Shown: positions 34,578-45,305, counted from the first letter of the stretch. The stretch: DNA of 64,000 bases from Arthrobacter pullicola (GCF_014836875.1 NZ_JACSQC010000002.1:202834-266833); one strand, 5' to 3'. Made by a program: numbers and translations. Notes: a model not told the origin generated them from the sequence alone.

Positions 34578-37500
34578 CTAGTCCTTGAAGATTGCGTCAA
34601 GCACCTGGTGCGCCCATTCCAGGATCTCCGCGTCCTGCAGGTCCCGTCCGCCTATCCGCGCAGTCTTTGGCTTGGGGATAAGGACCGCGTTCAGCGCAGG
34701 TTTGACCTGCGACCCCGGATACATGCGCTGCAGGCGCATTGTCTTGGATTCCGGCAGGTCTCCCGGGGAGAACCGGATAAAGTTCCCCTGGAGCGCGACG
34801 TCGGTGAGCCCGGCCTCGCGGGCATCAACCCGGAAGCGGGCGACGTCGATCAGGTTCTTCACTGCCTGCGGCGGCTCGCCGTAGCGGTCCACCAGCTCGG
34901 CAAGCACCTCATCGATCGCCTCATTCGTGATGGCCGACGCCAGCTTGCGGTACGCCTCCAGCCGCAGCCGCTCCCCCGGCACGTAGTCGTGCGGCAGGTG
35001 GGCGTTGACCGGGAGCTCGATCTTCATTTCCGCGGCCTTTTCCTCGGCCTCGCCGCGGTAGTCCGCCACGGCCTCGCCGACCAGCCGGATGTAGAGGTCG
35101 AAACCTACGCCGGCAATATGGCCGGACTGCTCACCGCCGAGCAGATTGCCCGCTCCGCGGATTTCCAGGTCCTTCATGGCCAGCTGCATACCGGCCCCGA
35201 GCTCGTTGTGCGCAGCCACGGCCTTCAGCCGTTCCAGCGCGACCTCGCCCAGCGGCTTCTCCGCCGGGTACAGGAAGTAGGCGTAGGCGCGTTCGCGCCC
35301 ACGGCCCACGCGTCCGCGCAGCTGGTGCAGCTGGGACAGCCCGAAGTGGTCCGCCCGGTCCACGATCAGGGTGTTGGCGTTGGAGATATCCAGGCCGGTT
35401 TCGATGATGGTGGTGCAGACCAGCACATCGAACCGCTTCTCCCAGAAATCCACAATGATCTGCTCAAGCTTCGCTTCGCTCATCTGGCCGTGTGCGACGG
35501 CGATCCGGGCTTCGGGCACCAGCTCCTGCAGGTGCGCGGCGGTCCGGTCGATCGAGGAAACCCGGTTATGCACGAAGAACACCTGCCCTTCACGCATCAG
35601 CTCGCGGCGGATCGCGGCCGAGGCCTGCTTGTCCGTGTACGGACCGACGTAGGTGAGGACCGGGTGGCGTTCCTCCGGCGGGGTGGCCAGCGTAGAGGTT
35701 TCCCGGATGCCGGTCAGTGACATTTCCAGTGTCCGCGGGATCGGCGTCGCGCTCATGGCCAGCACATCCACGTTGGTGCGCATTTTCTTCAGCGCTTCCT
35801 TGTGCTCCACGCCGAACCGCTGCTCCTCATCCACGATGACCAGGCCCAGGTCCTTGAACTGAACCTCCGGCGAGAGCAGACGGTGGGTTCCGATGATCAC
35901 GTCCACGGTGCCGGTCCGCACGCCCTCAATCACTTCCTTGGCCTGCTTCGCGGTCTGGAACCTGGACAGCGCAGCCACCCGGACCGGGAACCCGGAGAAC
36001 CGTTCGGTGAAAGTCTCCATGTGCTGCTGCGCCAGCAGGGTAGTCGGGACCAGCACCGCCACCTGCTTGCCGTCCTGCACTGCCTTGAACGCTGCCCGCA
36101 CCGCAATTTCGGTCTTGCCGTAGCCCACATCGCCCGAGACCAGGCGGTCCATGGGGACCTCACGTTCCATGTCCGCCTTGACCTCATTGATGGTCGTCAG
36201 CTGGTCGGGGGTTTCGATGTAGGGGAACGCCTCCTCCAGTTCACGCTGCCACGGGGTGTCCTGGCCGAAGGCATGGCCCCGGGACGCCATCCGGGCGGAG
36301 TACAGCCGGATCAGCTCCCCGGCGATCTCCTTGACCGCCTTGCGGGCCCGGCTCTTGGTTTTCGCCCAGTCCGAGCCGCCCATCTTGGACAGCACCGGCG
36401 TCTCGCCGCCCACGTACCGGGTGATCTGATCGAGCTGGTCCGTGGGAACAAACAGCCTGTCCCCGGGTGCCCCGCGCTTGGCGGGGGCGTATTCCAGCAC
36501 CAGGTACTCGCGGACCGTTTTGTTGATGCCCGCGCCGGTGGCCCGCTGCATCAGCTCCACGAACCGGCCAACGCCGTGCTGTTCGTGCACCACGTAGTCG
36601 CCTTCCTGCAGCTGCAGGGGGTCGACGGCGTTCCGCCGGCGGGAGGGCATCCTACGCATGTCGCGGGTGGAGTACGTGCTGGCCCGGCCGAGCAGGTCCG
36701 CTTCGGTCAGCAGGCCGGTCTTCAGATTGTCGAAGACGAATCCGCGGCCCGCGCTGGCGGTGGTGATCTCGATGATCCCGGGCTGCGGCTCGGAATCCAA
36801 TGATTCCACCCGGGAGGCGGGAATGTCATTATCGGAGAAGAGCTCCGCCAGCCGGGACGCCGGGCCGGGACCTTCGGTCACCACCACGATCCGCCATTGG
36901 TCGCGCACCCGGGAGCCGATGAAGTCCATCATCTCCGCGACGTCGCCCTTGTACCCGCGCGGTTCCCGCGCGTTGATGGTCAGGGTATCGATGTCCAGGA
37001 CGGTCTCTTCGTCCGGGTTGAAGGACGTAATTGCCCACCAGGACACGTCGTTCTGCAGTGCTGCCGTACGGGTGTCGGCCAGCGAGCGGAAACTGGCCGC
37101 TTCCAGGTCCGCGCTGAGCCCGGCGGACAGATCCACCGGGGCTGCGCCGCCGTCGGATGCCGTGGCCCACGCGGCGGCCAGAAATTCCTCGTTGGTGGAC
37201 TCCAGGTCGTGGGCACGGGCGCGCACCTTCTCAGGTTCGATCACCACGCAGATGGAACCCGACGGCAGCTCGCTCATCAGCGGCACCATCTCGTCGACCA
37301 GCACGGGAGCCAGGGACTCCATCCCCTCAACGGCAATGCCGCCGGCCAGCTTTTCCAGCATGTCCGCAGCTGCGGGCATTTCGTCCTTGAGCTTCGCAGC
37401 CCGGCTCATTACGGACGGCGTAATCAGCAGCTCACGGCATGGCGGGGCGTAAAGCTCCTTGGGGTGGATCACGCCCTCCCCCGTCAGCGTGCGCTGATCG

Positions 37501-38174
37501 GCGACGGCGAACCAGCGCATCGATTCCACTTCGTCCCCAAAGAAGTCGATGCGGATCGGATGGTCATCGGTAGGCGGGAAGACATCCAGAATGCCGCCGC
37601 GCACCGCGAACTCGCCGCGGTGGGACACCATGTCCACCCGTGCGTAGGCAGCATCTGCGAGCGCCTGAACCACGGACTCGAAGGGGCGTTCATCCCCCAC
37701 CGCCAGGGAGACCGGTTCCAGGTCTCCGAGGCCCTTTACCAGCGGCTGCACCACCGCCCGGACCGGTGCCACCACAATCTGCACCGGATCGTTGCCGGGG
37801 TGCGCCAGCCGGCGCAGGACGGAGAGCCTGCGCCCCACGGTGTCGGAACGCGGCGAGAGCCGTTCGTGCGGCAGCGTCTCCCAGCTCGGGAACTCCTCGA
37901 TCCCGGCCAGCGGGAGGTAACTGCGCAGCGCGGCGGCCAGGTCTTCAGCCTCCCGCCCGGTGGCGGTCACAGCCAGAACCACGGGTGCGGCGCCGTCGGC
38001 CGTTTCAGCGGCCAGCCCGTCCACCATCTCGGCCAGCAGCGCGGCCCGCATCCCCTGCGGAGCTCCGATTTCCAGGTCCTGGCTGCGCTTGGCCGGCGGC
38101 CGTGCGGCGTGGGCACGGAGGCGTGCGTAGGACGGGTCCTCGGCCAGGGCGGCGCGCAGTCCGTTCAGGCTCAT
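34578..38174 (-). CDS. mfd: Transcription-repair coupling factor
   Basis: 1198 residues from an ATG at 38174 ([15 protein letters not shown]), with GAAGGAG upstream. Mfd releases RNA polymerase stalled at DNA damage and recruits UvrA. Order seen: UvrB-like N-terminal modules (residues about 1-350), the CarD-like polymerase-interaction domain ([17 protein letters not shown] near 525), RecG-like helicase with Walker [17 protein letters not shown] near 680 and the box [17 protein letters not shown] near 780, helicase C-terminal motifs ([15 protein letters not shown]), and the C-terminal TRCF domain ([20 protein letters not shown]). Full length and apparently intact. Single-gene unit on the minus strand. 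Confidence 0.97.
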   Translation of the reverse strand: MSLNGLRAALAEDPSYARLRAHAARPPAKRSQDLEIGAPQGMRAALLAEMVDGLAAETADGAAPVVLAVTATGREAEDLAAALRSYLPLAGIEEFPSWETLPHERLSPRSDTVGRRLSVLRRLAHPGNDPVQIVVAPVRAVVQPLVKGLGDLEPVSLAVGDERPFESVVQALADAAYARVDMVSHRGEFAVRGGILDVFPPTDDHPIRIDFFGDEVESMRWFAVADQRTLTGEGVIHPKELYAPPCRELLITPSVMSRAAKLKDEMPAAADMLEKLAGGIAVEGMESLAPVLVDEMVPLMSELPSGSICVVIEPEKVRARAHDLESTNEEFLAAAWATASDGGAAPVDLSAGLSADLEAASFRSLADTRTAALQNDVSWWAITSFNPDEETVLDIDTLTINAREPRGYKGDVAEMMDFIGSRVRDQWRIVVVTEGPGPASRLAELFSDNDIPASRVESLDSEPQPGIIEITTASAGRGFVFDNLKTGLLTEADLLGRASTYSTRDMRRMPSRRRNAVDPLQLQEGDYVVHEQHGVGRFVELMQRATGAGINKTVREYLVLEYAPAKRGAPGDRLFVPTDQLDQITRYVGGETPVLSKMGGSDWAKTKSRARKAVKEIAGELIRLYSARMASRGHAFGQDTPWQRELEEAFPYIETPDQLTTINEVKADMEREVPMDRLVSGDVGYGKTEIAVRAAFKAVQDGKQVAVLVPTTLLAQQHMETFTERFSGFPVRVAALSRFQTAKQAKEVIEGVRTGTVDVIIGTHRLLSPEVQFKDLGLVIVDEEQRFGVEHKEALKKMRTNVDVLAMSATPIPRTLEMSLTGIRETSTLATPPEERHPVLTYVGPYTDKQASAAIRRELMREGQVFFVHNRVSSIDRTAAHLQELVPEARIAVAHGQMSEAKLEQIIVDFWEKRFDVLVCTTIIETGLDISNANTLIVDRADHFGLSQLHQLRGRVGRGRERAYAYFLYPAEKPLGEVALERLKAVAAHNELGAGMQLAMKDLEIRGAGNLLGGEQSGHIAGVGFDLYIRLVGEAVADYRGEAEEKAAEMKIELPVNAHLPHDYVPGERLRLEAYRKLASAITNEAIDEVLAELVDRYGEPPQAVKNLIDVARFRVDAREAGLTDVALQGNFIRFSPGDLPESKTMRLQRMYPGSQVKPALNAVLIPKPKTARIGGRDLQDAEILEWAHQVLDAIFKD

Positions 38175-38305
38175 CTTCGGTGTTTCTCCTTCAGTGCAGG
38201 GCAACACAAGAACCCGAAGTTGGCAGTCAACCCCGGGTGGTCTTTCCAGCGTACCCGCTGAGCATGGCCGGTTGTTCCGGATCCCGCTGTCGGCGGAACG
38301 GCGAA

Positions 38306-38332
38306 GGAGGCCGTCCGGTGCGGACGGCCTCC
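38306..38332 (-). terminator. Terminator-like hairpin between the M28 peptidase and mfd
   Basis: GGAGGCCGTCC, loop GGTGC, GGACGGCCTCC. No clear T-run follows on the minus strand, so the stem is certain but its role less so. Confidence 0.55.
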
Positions 38333-38371
38333 CTGGCTCCCTGCGTTTGCTCCTACCAGGCAGCCGGACTG

Positions 38372-40036
38372 TTACCGCAGGGCCTCATGGCCCAGGTAAT
38401 CAGGCTGCGCAGGCGCGGTGCGGGCGGCACCTGCACCGCCCTTGAGATCGGCATCCGTCTGCGCGAAGGTCAGCACGGAATGCGCGACGGCGTCGGACAT
38501 CTCGTCCATTGCCTTGTTGCTGATGTTGCTCCGGTTGTCACACACCGCGTGGTAGCAGGGATCGTAGGCGGCACCCGCGGTCCCGCCGAAGAGCGCTGCC
38601 TCCTCAGGCGTCTTGATCCCTTCAGCGCCTGTGAACAGGCCACCGGCCGGGATCCCGTTGTTGATGAACGCCTGATAGTCGGAGCGTCCGCTGAACTCGG
38701 TCGGCGCCGAAGCCAGGCCAACCGAGGCAAAGTAGCTCTCGAAGACTCCCTCGATCACGTCCGAGCCGGTGGGTCCTGCCGTGCCGAAGGCGTCGCCGTC
38801 TCCGTCGTAGACGAAGCGGACGAAGTTCGTGGAGCCGACCATGTCGAAGTTCAGGTTCGCCAGCGTGTTCTGCAGGCCAGCCTCATCCAGCTGGGAAACG
38901 TAGTGCGTGGAACCGACCAGGCCGTCCTCTTCCGCACCCCAGAACGCGAAGCGGACCTGGTTCTCCAGCTTGAACTTCCCGGTCTTGCCGAGCTGGATCG
39001 CGGTCTCCAGGATGGCGGCGGAACCACTGCCGTTGTCATTAATGCCCGGACCCTCGGCCACGGAGTCCAGATGCGCGCCTACGACGACCTGCCGTGCCGG
39101 GTCCCCCTTGGGCGTATCAGCGATGACGTTGAAGGTTTCGGTGGCCTTGATGGCGGAATCAACGGCCAGGCGGACCGTCACTCCCGGTGTCCCGGCAAGG
39201 GTCTCCCCCAAGGCGAAGGTGGCACCCACGGCCGGGATGGCGGACAGCTCAGAGCCGAGCGTTCCGTTGATCAGCCCGGTGCGGTCATCCCCCGGGACAT
39301 CGTTGCCCTGGTTGAAGATGATGGCACCGGCGGCACCGGCTGCCGCCGCATTGGCAACCTTGTCGCCAAAGGCGCAGGTTCCCCGCTGCAGCAACGCAAT
39401 GTTGCCCGGAGTGAACCCTGCAAAGTCCGCAGCTTCACAGCCGGAGCTGTTGGCCCGGGTTCCGGTGAGGTTAATGTCGACGGCGGTGACAGCCGCGGTC
39501 ACGTCCCCGCTGCCGGAATAACTCATGGTGAGGTAGTCGGTACCGGCTGCATAGGTGGCCGGATTGGGTGACACCTGCTCCAGCGCGTCACCGTTGAGGA
39601 CGAACTGCTCGTACGTGAAGGCCTGGCGGAACGGCTTATAGCCGGCCTTGCGCAGCTGCGATTCCACGTACCGGGCACTGGCCTCGTATCCCGCTGTTCC
39701 TGCTGCACGGTTACCGCTGTTGGCGTCCGCTGCGGCCTGGAAAGCGTCCAGATGCCCCAGCAGTCCCTTGAGCGTTACCTTGTCCCGCAGTTTCTCCGAG
39801 TCACTCTTTCCGGGCTTCCCGGGCTTGTCCGGTTTCCCGTTTCCGGGCTTCCCGGGCTTGTCCGGTTTCCCGTTTCCGGGTTTGCCGCTGCCTTGGCCCG
39901 GCCCCTGATGGGAGCCCTGCCCGCCCTTGCCGCCCGAGTTAACCTCGGCCGCGAAGGCAGCCGGTGCTCCCGCCGAAACCGTCAGGACAATGGTGGCCGC
40001 GAGTGCTGCCCCGCGCGCCGATCTGCTGAAATTCAT
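38372..40036 (-). CDS. Secreted M28 family aminopeptidase with PA domain
   Basis: 554 residues. Signal peptide (ALAATIVLTVSAGAPAAFA), then a Gly/Lys/Pro-rich spacer (residues about 33-82) built from 11-residue repeats. A protease-associated domain is inserted at about 150-290 (LLQRGTCAFGDKVANAAAAG). The M28 zinc-peptidase core carries all five ligands: VGAHLDSV (His), INDNGSGSA (Asp), GAEEDGLVG (Glu), NFDMVGS (Asp) and CYHAVCDN (His). This is the layout of Streptomyces-type secreted leucine aminopeptidases. Monocistronic on the minus strand. No sortase or anchor signal is seen, so a free extracellular enzyme is likely. Confidence 0.93.
   Translation of the reverse strand: MNFSRSARGAALAATIVLTVSAGAPAAFAAEVNSGGKGGQGSHQGPGQGSGKPGNGKPDKPGKPGNGKPDKPGKPGKSDSEKLRDKVTLKGLLGHLDAFQAAADANSGNRAAGTAGYEASARYVESQLRKAGYKPFRQAFTYEQFVLNGDALEQVSPNPATYAAGTDYLTMSYSGSGDVTAAVTAVDINLTGTRANSSGCEAADFAGFTPGNIALLQRGTCAFGDKVANAAAAGAAGAIIFNQGNDVPGDDRTGLINGTLGSELSAIPAVGATFALGETLAGTPGVTVRLAVDSAIKATETFNVIADTPKGDPARQVVVGAHLDSVAEGPGINDNGSGSAAILETAIQLGKTGKFKLENQVRFAFWGAEEDGLVGSTHYVSQLDEAGLQNTLANLNFDMVGSTNFVRFVYDGDGDAFGTAGPTGSDVIEGVFESYFASVGLASAPTEFSGRSDYQAFINNGIPAGGLFTGAEGIKTPEEAALFGGTAGAAYDPCYHAVCDNRSNISNKAMDEMSDAVAHSVLTFAQTDADLKGGAGAARTAPAQPDYLGHEALR
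39808..39887 (-). repeat. 33-nt coding tandem repeat (2.4 copies) in the peptidase linker
   Basis: Two perfect 33-nt copies (39808-39840 and 39841-39873) and a partial third. They encode NGKPDKPGKPG-type units. The copy number could change without breaking the frame. Confidence 0.9.
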
Positions 40037-40344
40037 CGTTCCCCTAAGTGAGTGCCAGTGAGTGGTTTACGGTGTGCCCGTCGTCGCCCCAGGGCAGCAG
40101 CCGTGCGGTGATGCTAGTTGACGGTTTCCGGGCCAAACAGGGGCGGAAGCGAAACCCGGGCGATTAGCCGGCTTCCAGCTCAATCACGGTGCTGGGCTCT
40201 TCCCCCGGCTGCTGCCATGGTCTAGGTTTCCTCCCGCCCTGCCGCGGACAGGAGTGTGGATTTTCCGGAGCGCGCCTGCCACGCTGGAATGGCACCCGGG
40301 CATCACCGCAACCGCCTTTTCCCAGCGCATCGGAGGCCTGCCCC
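40037..40344. other. Gene-free interval
   Basis: 308 nt between the divergent peptidase and SOD-like lipoprotein genes. It must hold both promoters, but I found no convincing -10/-35 pair, repeat or small gene. Confidence 0.5.
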
Positions 40345-41010
40345 ATGGAACGCAAAACGGCTCGTACTGCCCCGCTCCTGCTGATTGCCTTCGCCGCCGT
40401 TTTCTTCTTCACTGCCTGCGCCACTGGCGGTGGCGAGGAGGACATGTCCAGTTCTCCGGCGGCGTCGGCTGAGGAGTCGATGGACCCTGCGTGCAAGACG
40501 GGGCCCCAAGCCACCTCCGCCTCCTGCCAGGCCGCCGGGCCGGGCACCACCGTGGAGGCCAACCGCTGCCCGTCCACCTCACCCTCGGCCCTCGAAGGCG
40601 GCGTGATTGAAGGGGCCTTTGGCCCGTGGTGTGAGAACGCGATTGCCACCGCTTATGACACGGAGCTGATCCCCGCCGGAGCTGAAGCTGAACTCACCCT
40701 CCAGGAAACGGATCTGGAGACAACAATGGAAATGCAGGTCCAGGGCTTCGCTGCGGACACCGCCTATTCGGGGATGCTCCACAGCCAGGCGTGTGGGGAC
40801 GATGCTTCCGCGGCCGGGCCTGAATACGTCCAGGAGGACATCAGCGAGAATGTTCCCGCCGGCCTGGCACTGGACTTCACCACCGATGCGGACGGGTCCG
40901 CCGATGCGTCGGTGACGGTCCCCTGGGTGCTGCCCGATAACGGGTCCGGCAAGTCCATCCTGCTCTTCTCCGCGGACAATCAGGCAGCCGGTTGCGTGAC
41001 GCTTCCCTGA
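40345..41010 (+). CDS. Lipoprotein with degenerate Cu/Zn superoxide dismutase-like domain
   Basis: 221 residues from an ATG at 40345, with GGAGG eight nt upstream. Lipobox at FFFTAC (Cys about residue 25), followed by a Ser/Ala-rich linker. Residues about 120-221 follow the SodC pattern (TAYSGMLHSQACGDD, AAGPEYVQ, DADGSADASVTVPWVL, SILLFSADNQAAGC). Compared with real SodC, one copper His is kept (MLHSQACG), but the His before it and the GPH histidine are replaced (SGM and GPE). I conclude it is unlikely to be an active dismutase and may bind metal weakly or be structural. Family assignment by eye. Confidence 0.7.
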   Translation: MERKTARTAPLLLIAFAAVFFFTACATGGGEEDMSSSPAASAEESMDPACKTGPQATSASCQAAGPGTTVEANRCPSTSPSALEGGVIEGAFGPWCENAIATAYDTELIPAGAEAELTLQETDLETTMEMQVQGFAADTAYSGMLHSQACGDDASAAGPEYVQEDISENVPAGLALDFTTDADGSADASVTVPWVLPDNGSGKSILLFSADNQAAGCVTLP

Positions 41011-41121
41011 GCGGCGCGGTACGGACAGCGTTGGAGGGCGCTGCGTTTCACCGACTAGGATGTTTGGCGGGTCCGGCGCTTCGGTGCGGGACCCGCCGCA
41101 CACCACCTATCGGAGGACCCA

Positions 41122-41619
41122 ATGGCCCTGACTGCTTCCACCACCCTGCCCTACGACGTCGCCACGCTGACCAAGACCTTCACGGATGAGGACTTTGTCC
41201 GCAGCATCAGTGAGCATGTGGGCGGCTCCCTGGTCTCGCTGGTGGTCGACGGCGACATTGCCGGCCCGTTCACCCTCACCGCCGTCCGCACCCTCCCTAC
41301 CGACCGCTTGCCGGACATGGCCAAGAAGCTGGTTGGCGCCTCGCTGACCGTGACCCAGAAGGAATCCTGGGAAGCTCCCGCCGCGGACGGCTCCCGCACC
41401 GCCATCATCGATCTGTCCATCGGCGGCGTTCCGCTGAAGGTCAACGCGGTCCAGCGCCTGGTGGTGGTTCCGGAAGGGACCCGTACCGACGTCGAAGGCT
41501 CCGTCAGTTCCTCGATTCCGTTCCTGGGTGACAAGATTGCCAAGGCCGCAGAACCGATGATTGGCAAGGCCTTGACCATCCAGGCCACGCAGGCCGGCAA
41601 ATGGATTGAAAACAACTAG
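41122..41619 (+). CDS. DUF2505 family protein
   Basis: 165 residues; CGGAGGACCC precedes the ATG. The pattern (TLPYDVATLTKTFTDEDFVRSI, TVTQKESWEAPAADGS, IDLSIGGVPLKVNAVQRLV, VEGSVSSSIPFLGDKIAKAAEPMIGKAL) is that of DUF2505, a START/SRPBCC-like small-molecule-binding fold common in actinobacteria. No enzymatic residues known. A SCO4848-family membrane protein gene follows 30 nt downstream. Confidence 0.85.
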   Translation: MALTASTTLPYDVATLTKTFTDEDFVRSISEHVGGSLVSLVVDGDIAGPFTLTAVRTLPTDRLPDMAKKLVGASLTVTQKESWEAPAADGSRTAIIDLSIGGVPLKVNAVQRLVVVPEGTRTDVEGSVSSSIPFLGDKIAKAAEPMIGKALTIQATQAGKWIENN

Positions 41620-41649
41620 GTCCGCGCACGGCCTGAAAGCGAGAACCCC

Positions 41650-41871
41650 TTGGTACTGTCTGCGCCCCTGGCGTTTGTCCTCATTGTGGCCGGCCTCTGG
41701 TCGATCATCGTCTGGCCTCCGTTCCTGAAGCGCGTCCTGAAGGATCCCGCAGCCCGGGATGCCAACGGCGCCCCCACCCGGTTTATGACGGTAAACCTGA
41801 TGATGATCAGCACGGCGATCATTTTCGGTCTGGCTACCACGATCATCGGCGTCCGCGCCCTGGCCGCGTAG
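41650..41871 (+). CDS. SCO4848 family small membrane protein
   Basis: 73 residues from a TTG at 41650, with GAGAA upstream. Two hydrophobic helices (about residues 3-24 and 47-70) flank the conserved loop IVWPPFLKRVLKDPAARDANGAPT. This matches the Streptomyces SCO4848 family as I remember it. The function is unknown. It probably shares a transcript with the DUF2505 gene. Confidence 0.8.
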   Translation: MVLSAPLAFVLIVAGLWSIIVWPPFLKRVLKDPAARDANGAPTRFMTVNLMMISTAIIFGLATTIIGVRALAA

Positions 41872-41876
41872 GCCTC

Positions 41877-41914
41877 TACCTTCCCCCGCACTTCCCAGGG
41901 GGCTGGGGAAGGTA
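41877..41914 (+). terminator. Hairpin upstream of nhaA
   Basis: TACCTTCCCC pairs with GGGGAAGGTA around a GC-rich centre, 6 nt after the previous stop. No T-run follows, so it may be a terminator or a structured leader element. Confidence 0.5.
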
Positions 41915-41992
41915 AGCTAGAGCGAAGGTGAGCCGGGAAGTCTGGTCGGCAGTAGATCTGCTGTACCCGATTACGTTTAGGAGCCTGTCTTC

Positions 41993-43351
41993 ATGGCCTC
42001 ACACAAGCCCTCCGGGGCCTCCCCTGTCATTCTTGGCCGTTCCAGTTACAGGGAACACCTGCGCATCGGCGAGATCCTGCGCAAAGAAACCGTGGGTGGC
42101 ATCCTGCTGCTCATCGCCACCGTTGCCGCACTCATCTGGGCCAATTCCCCCGCCTCGGACAGCTACTTCGCCATCCGGGATTTCACTTTCGGCTACGAGC
42201 CGTGGCATCTGGACCTCTCCGTGGGCGCCTGGGCGGCGGACGGCCTGCTGGCTATTTTCTTCTTCCTGGTAGGCCTGGAATTGAAGAAGGAATTCGTTGC
42301 CGGCGACCTGCGGCAGGTCAGCAAGGCAATCGTTCCGGTGGCTGCTGCCTTTGGCGGCGTCATCGTGCCGGCACTGATCTACGTTGCCGTGAACCTGGTT
42401 TCCGGCTCCGATGGGCTCCGCGGCTGGGCCATCCCGACCGCCACGGACATCGCCTTTGCACTGGCAGTTCTCGCCGTCATCAGTTCCCACCTGCCCAGCG
42501 CGCTGCGCATTTTCCTGCTGACCCTGGCCGTCGTCGATGACCTGATCGCCATCATGATCATTGCGTTCTTCTACTCGGAGGACGTCAGCCCCGCCATGCT
42601 GGGACTGATGCTGATTCCGCTCGCTGCGTTCACCCTCCTGGTCCAGCGTGCTCCCCGGTTCTTCGGTACCCGCCCCTGGGCCTTCTGGACATTCCTTGCC
42701 CCTCTGGCCATCGCTGTCTGGATCCTGATGCACGCCTCGGGTGTCCACGCCACTGTGGCCGGCGTCCTGCTGGGCTTTGCCGTCCCAGTGCTGCGCCTCA
42801 GCGCAGACGGCAAGCCGCTCCCCCACAGCGAAGAGAAGCCCGGCCTGGCGGAGATCTTCGAACACCGCTTCCGGCCGATCTCCACCGGCTTCGCCGTCCC
42901 TGTCTTCGCGTTCTTCTCTGCCGGCGTTGCGATCGGCGGACTCGACGGCCTGGGCCGAGCCCTGACCGATCCGGTTGCCGTTGGCATCATCATTGCGCTC
43001 GTGGCCGGCAAGCCCATCGGCGTCCTGCTGACCACCTGGGTCCTCACGACCGCGACCAAGGCACGGCTGGACGCGTCAGTGAAATGGGTCGATCTTGCCG
43101 GCATCGGCATCCTCGCGGGCATCGGCTTCACCGTCTCCCTGCTCGTCAACGACCTCAGCTTCGAGGTCGGCTCAGCCCACAACGACGACGCGAAGGTCGC
43201 CATCCTGGCTGCGTCCGTGCTTGCCGCCCTGCTGGCCTCAATCCTGCTGACCATCCGCAACCGCCGGTACGCGGTGCTCGATGCGGCCGAACGCGTTGAC
43301 GCGGACCACAACGGGATCCCGGACGTGTTCGAGGAGGACGAGCGGCGCTAG
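41993..43351 (+). CDS. nhaA: Na+/H+ antiporter NhaA
   Basis: 452 residues. It exports Na+ in exchange for protons. NhaA landmarks: [18 protein letters not shown], the [13 protein letters not shown] segment, the ion-binding Asp-Asp pair in [38 protein letters not shown] and [21 protein letters not shown]. About 11-12 helices. The ~40-residue hydrophilic C-tail ends [15 protein letters not shown], a short acidic EF-hand-like stretch. GGAGCC precedes the ATG. The stop codon overlaps that of the convergent FN3-like gene. Confidence 0.95.
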   Translation: MASHKPSGASPVILGRSSYREHLRIGEILRKETVGGILLLIATVAALIWANSPASDSYFAIRDFTFGYEPWHLDLSVGAWAADGLLAIFFFLVGLELKKEFVAGDLRQVSKAIVPVAAAFGGVIVPALIYVAVNLVSGSDGLRGWAIPTATDIAFALAVLAVISSHLPSALRIFLLTLAVVDDLIAIMIIAFFYSEDVSPAMLGLMLIPLAAFTLLVQRAPRFFGTRPWAFWTFLAPLAIAVWILMHASGVHATVAGVLLGFAVPVLRLSADGKPLPHSEEKPGLAEIFEHRFRPISTGFAVPVFAFFSAGVAIGGLDGLGRALTDPVAVGIIIALVAGKPIGVLLTTWVLTTATKARLDASVKWVDLAGIGILAGIGFTVSLLVNDLSFEVGSAHNDDAKVAILAASVLAALLASILLTIRNRRYAVLDAAERVDADHNGIPDVFEEDERR

Positions 43352-44412
43352 AGCGACTCGTTGGTGGTCACCCAGCAGCCCTGGCTGTATTCACCGAGCT
43401 GGTACGTCAGGTACGCCGGATCGCCTGCTCCGCTGGCATTCATCGGCTGGACCCGGACCGTGTACTGCCCGTAGGACCCTGATTCCTTCGCGAACCGGAG
43501 GGCAGCCTGCACATCCGGTGTGGTTATATCCAGCCCATAGACACCCGGGCGGCCGTTCGACAGAATCGTTACCCGGTATGAGGCTGCCGCAGGCGCGGGC
43601 TGCCAGCCCAGAGCCAGCGTGTAATAGCCGTCCACCCACTTCGGCGCGGGAGTCTGGGGACAAGCGAGAGCCGTGTTGCCCACCGTGCCCAGCCCGCTTC
43701 CCTGCCTCCCGCCGCCGAAATCGTAGTAGCAGTTGCTCGAGTTCCAGTGTTCGTACTTGTACGTCCAATACAGCGGATCCCCGGCGACTGAGCCGTTCAT
43801 GGGGATCACCCGGACGGTATAGGTCGTGTAGTACGGGGCGGAGGTCTCCGTGGCATTCCCGCTGTTGGGATCGGAGGGCGAACGCGGGAACGTAAACACG
43901 GCATTCGTCGACGTGACGTTCTGCACCTGGTCATACACGAATCCGGTGCTGTTGGAGCTGACCCGCACCACATAGCCCGTCGGCGCGGTGCCCTTAACCG
44001 GAGGCAGCCAGTTGAAGCGGATATCCGCCGCCGTCTCCTTTTTCAGGCTGGCTTCGTCCTTGAGCGGGGCACAGATGCCCGATTTCCCAGAGACTTCGGA
44101 GGGTTTGCCCGGCCACCCGGCCAGGACCGGATTCGGGCCAACGGCCGGAGGCCCCGACGGTTCCGGAGTTGGGGTCGGTTCCGGAGTTGGGGTCGGTTCC
44201 GGAGCAGGCGTGGGAACCGGCGCACCGGCAGTCACGGAGAAGCTGGCGGTTCCCTGCTGGCTCCACCAGGCGTAGGCGGCCGGGCCGCCCACCCCCAGCC
44301 CGATCGCAAGGATAAAGGCCACCAGCGCCGTACGGGATCCCGGAAGGCGCCGAAACCGCTGCAGCACGCCGGGTTTCTCCTTTGGCGGCTTCGGCTGCTC
44401 GTTCGGGTTCAT
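43348..44412 (-). CDS. Anchored FN3-like secreted protein in the SipW cluster
   Basis: 354 residues. A basic N-terminus with one hydrophobic helix (about 30-48, [20 protein letters not shown]) is followed by [15 protein letters not shown], similar to the TAxASF/VxAG segment after SipW-type signals. Then a Pro/Thr/Glu spacer ([11 protein letters not shown]) and two modules resembling fibronectin-III ([27 protein letters not shown], and again [22 protein letters not shown]). Two cysteines in the spacer and modules. Last gene of the operon, overlapping the upstream stop by 4 nt (ATGA) and convergent with nhaA. Probably a matrix or fibre-associated protein (inference). Confidence 0.8.
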   Translation of the reverse strand: MNPNEQPKPPKEKPGVLQRFRRLPGSRTALVAFILAIGLGVGGPAAYAWWSQQGTASFSVTAGAPVPTPAPEPTPTPEPTPTPEPSGPPAVGPNPVLAGWPGKPSEVSGKSGICAPLKDEASLKKETAADIRFNWLPPVKGTAPTGYVVRVSSNSTGFVYDQVQNVTSTNAVFTFPRSPSDPNSGNATETSAPYYTTYTVRVIPMNGSVAGDPLYWTYKYEHWNSSNCYYDFGGGRQGSGLGTVGNTALACPQTPAPKWVDGYYTLALGWQPAPAAASYRVTILSNGRPGVYGLDITTPDVQAALRFAKESGSYGQYTVRVQPMNASGAGDPAYLTYQLGEYSQGCWVTTNESL

Positions 44413-45305
44413 GGCGTCCTTCGGGTAATTCGTGTCCTGACTGCCGCCGCCGCGAAGAATGCAGCGGTAAGCAGCACCATCAAGGTGCCCTGCCAGGTGC
44501 GGATGATCGGTTCCACCGTACTCTCAATGAACGCGGCGGCCGTGATTTCAGGCGGTGCGTCAGTGCTTCCGGAGGGCACGGCGCCAGGGACGGGCACTGT
44601 CTCCGCCGGCTGAAGCGCGGCTGGTCCGGCTGCCGGTACTGCGGCGACCAGCACTGTGGAGGATCCGGGGAGGGCAGCAGCCCCTGCGGGGAGCTGCGGC
44701 TGGCCGGCTGCCGGGGACGGGACCTGGATGGGCCGGACCGGTTCTGCGGCTGCGTCGCATGCGGAGCGGCCCGTTCCGGCGGAATCGAGCAGGAGCAGCA
44801 GGTCAAAGCTGCCCTGTTTGGACCTTGCAGCGTTGGGGGTGTCGAGCTGCAGGCCGGCTGCGAGTTCCACCTGGCGGGTCCCGCCGGCCGGGATAGCCAG
44901 GTCCAGGTCCAGGTCGGTGCAGGAACCCGCCGGACCGATCACGGCCTGGCCGGTTGCCGGCGCGTCCGCTGCGGAGGACCGGACTGCTAAATGTCCGGCA
45001 AGCTCCGGGTCCATCGCCGTGCTGAGGGCTGCTGCGGTGAGGAAGGCCGGCTCAGGGCCGGTGTTGCGGACCCAGACAGAGGCCGTGCTGGTGGCACCGG
45101 GGACCAGGCGCGCGCCGTCTGCGAAGACAGACCCGGCGGCCGAGGTGCCGAAGGTCCGGCCATCCAGGCTGATCTGGAGAAAATCATCGGCGGCCGAGGC
45201 TGCGGGGGCTGAAGCAAGGGAGGCTGCGGCCAGCAGCCCGCATGCCAGAGCTGCCAGGCCGGCCCTGGCGCCCAGGGGCACCACAGTCCGGCTGGAGGAG
45301 TGCAT
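44409..45305 (-). CDS. Secreted, C-terminally anchored hypothetical protein in the SipW cluster
   Basis: 298 residues. Signal peptide (LAALACGLLAAASLASAPAASA), then a beta-rich ectodomain (LQISLDGRTFGTSAAGSVF, STASVWVRNTGPEPAFLTAA), an Ala/Pro-rich stalk (about 180-245), one C-terminal hydrophobic helix (about 272-290) and RTRITRRTP, which is the sequence of a tail anchor with positive-inside residues. There is no LPxTG. Starts overlap the signal-peptidase stop by one base. The ectodomain resembles the C-rich part of SipW-cluster partner proteins in actinobacteria. Function inferred from location only. Confidence 0.78.
   Translation of the reverse strand: MHSSSRTVVPLGARAGLAALACGLLAAASLASAPAASAADDFLQISLDGRTFGTSAAGSVFADGARLVPGATSTASVWVRNTGPEPAFLTAAALSTAMDPELAGHLAVRSSAADAPATGQAVIGPAGSCTDLDLDLAIPAGGTRQVELAAGLQLDTPNAARSKQGSFDLLLLLDSAGTGRSACDAAAEPVRPIQVPSPAAGQPQLPAGAAALPGSSTVLVAAVPAAGPAALQPAETVPVPGAVPSGSTDAPPEITAAAFIESTVEPIIRTWQGTLMVLLTAAFFAAAAVRTRITRRTP

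Noticed and set aside
41872-41992. Possible Na+-type riboswitch before nhaA
   Set aside because: Only a simple hairpin is visible; no conserved pseudoknot or known motif could be identified by eye.
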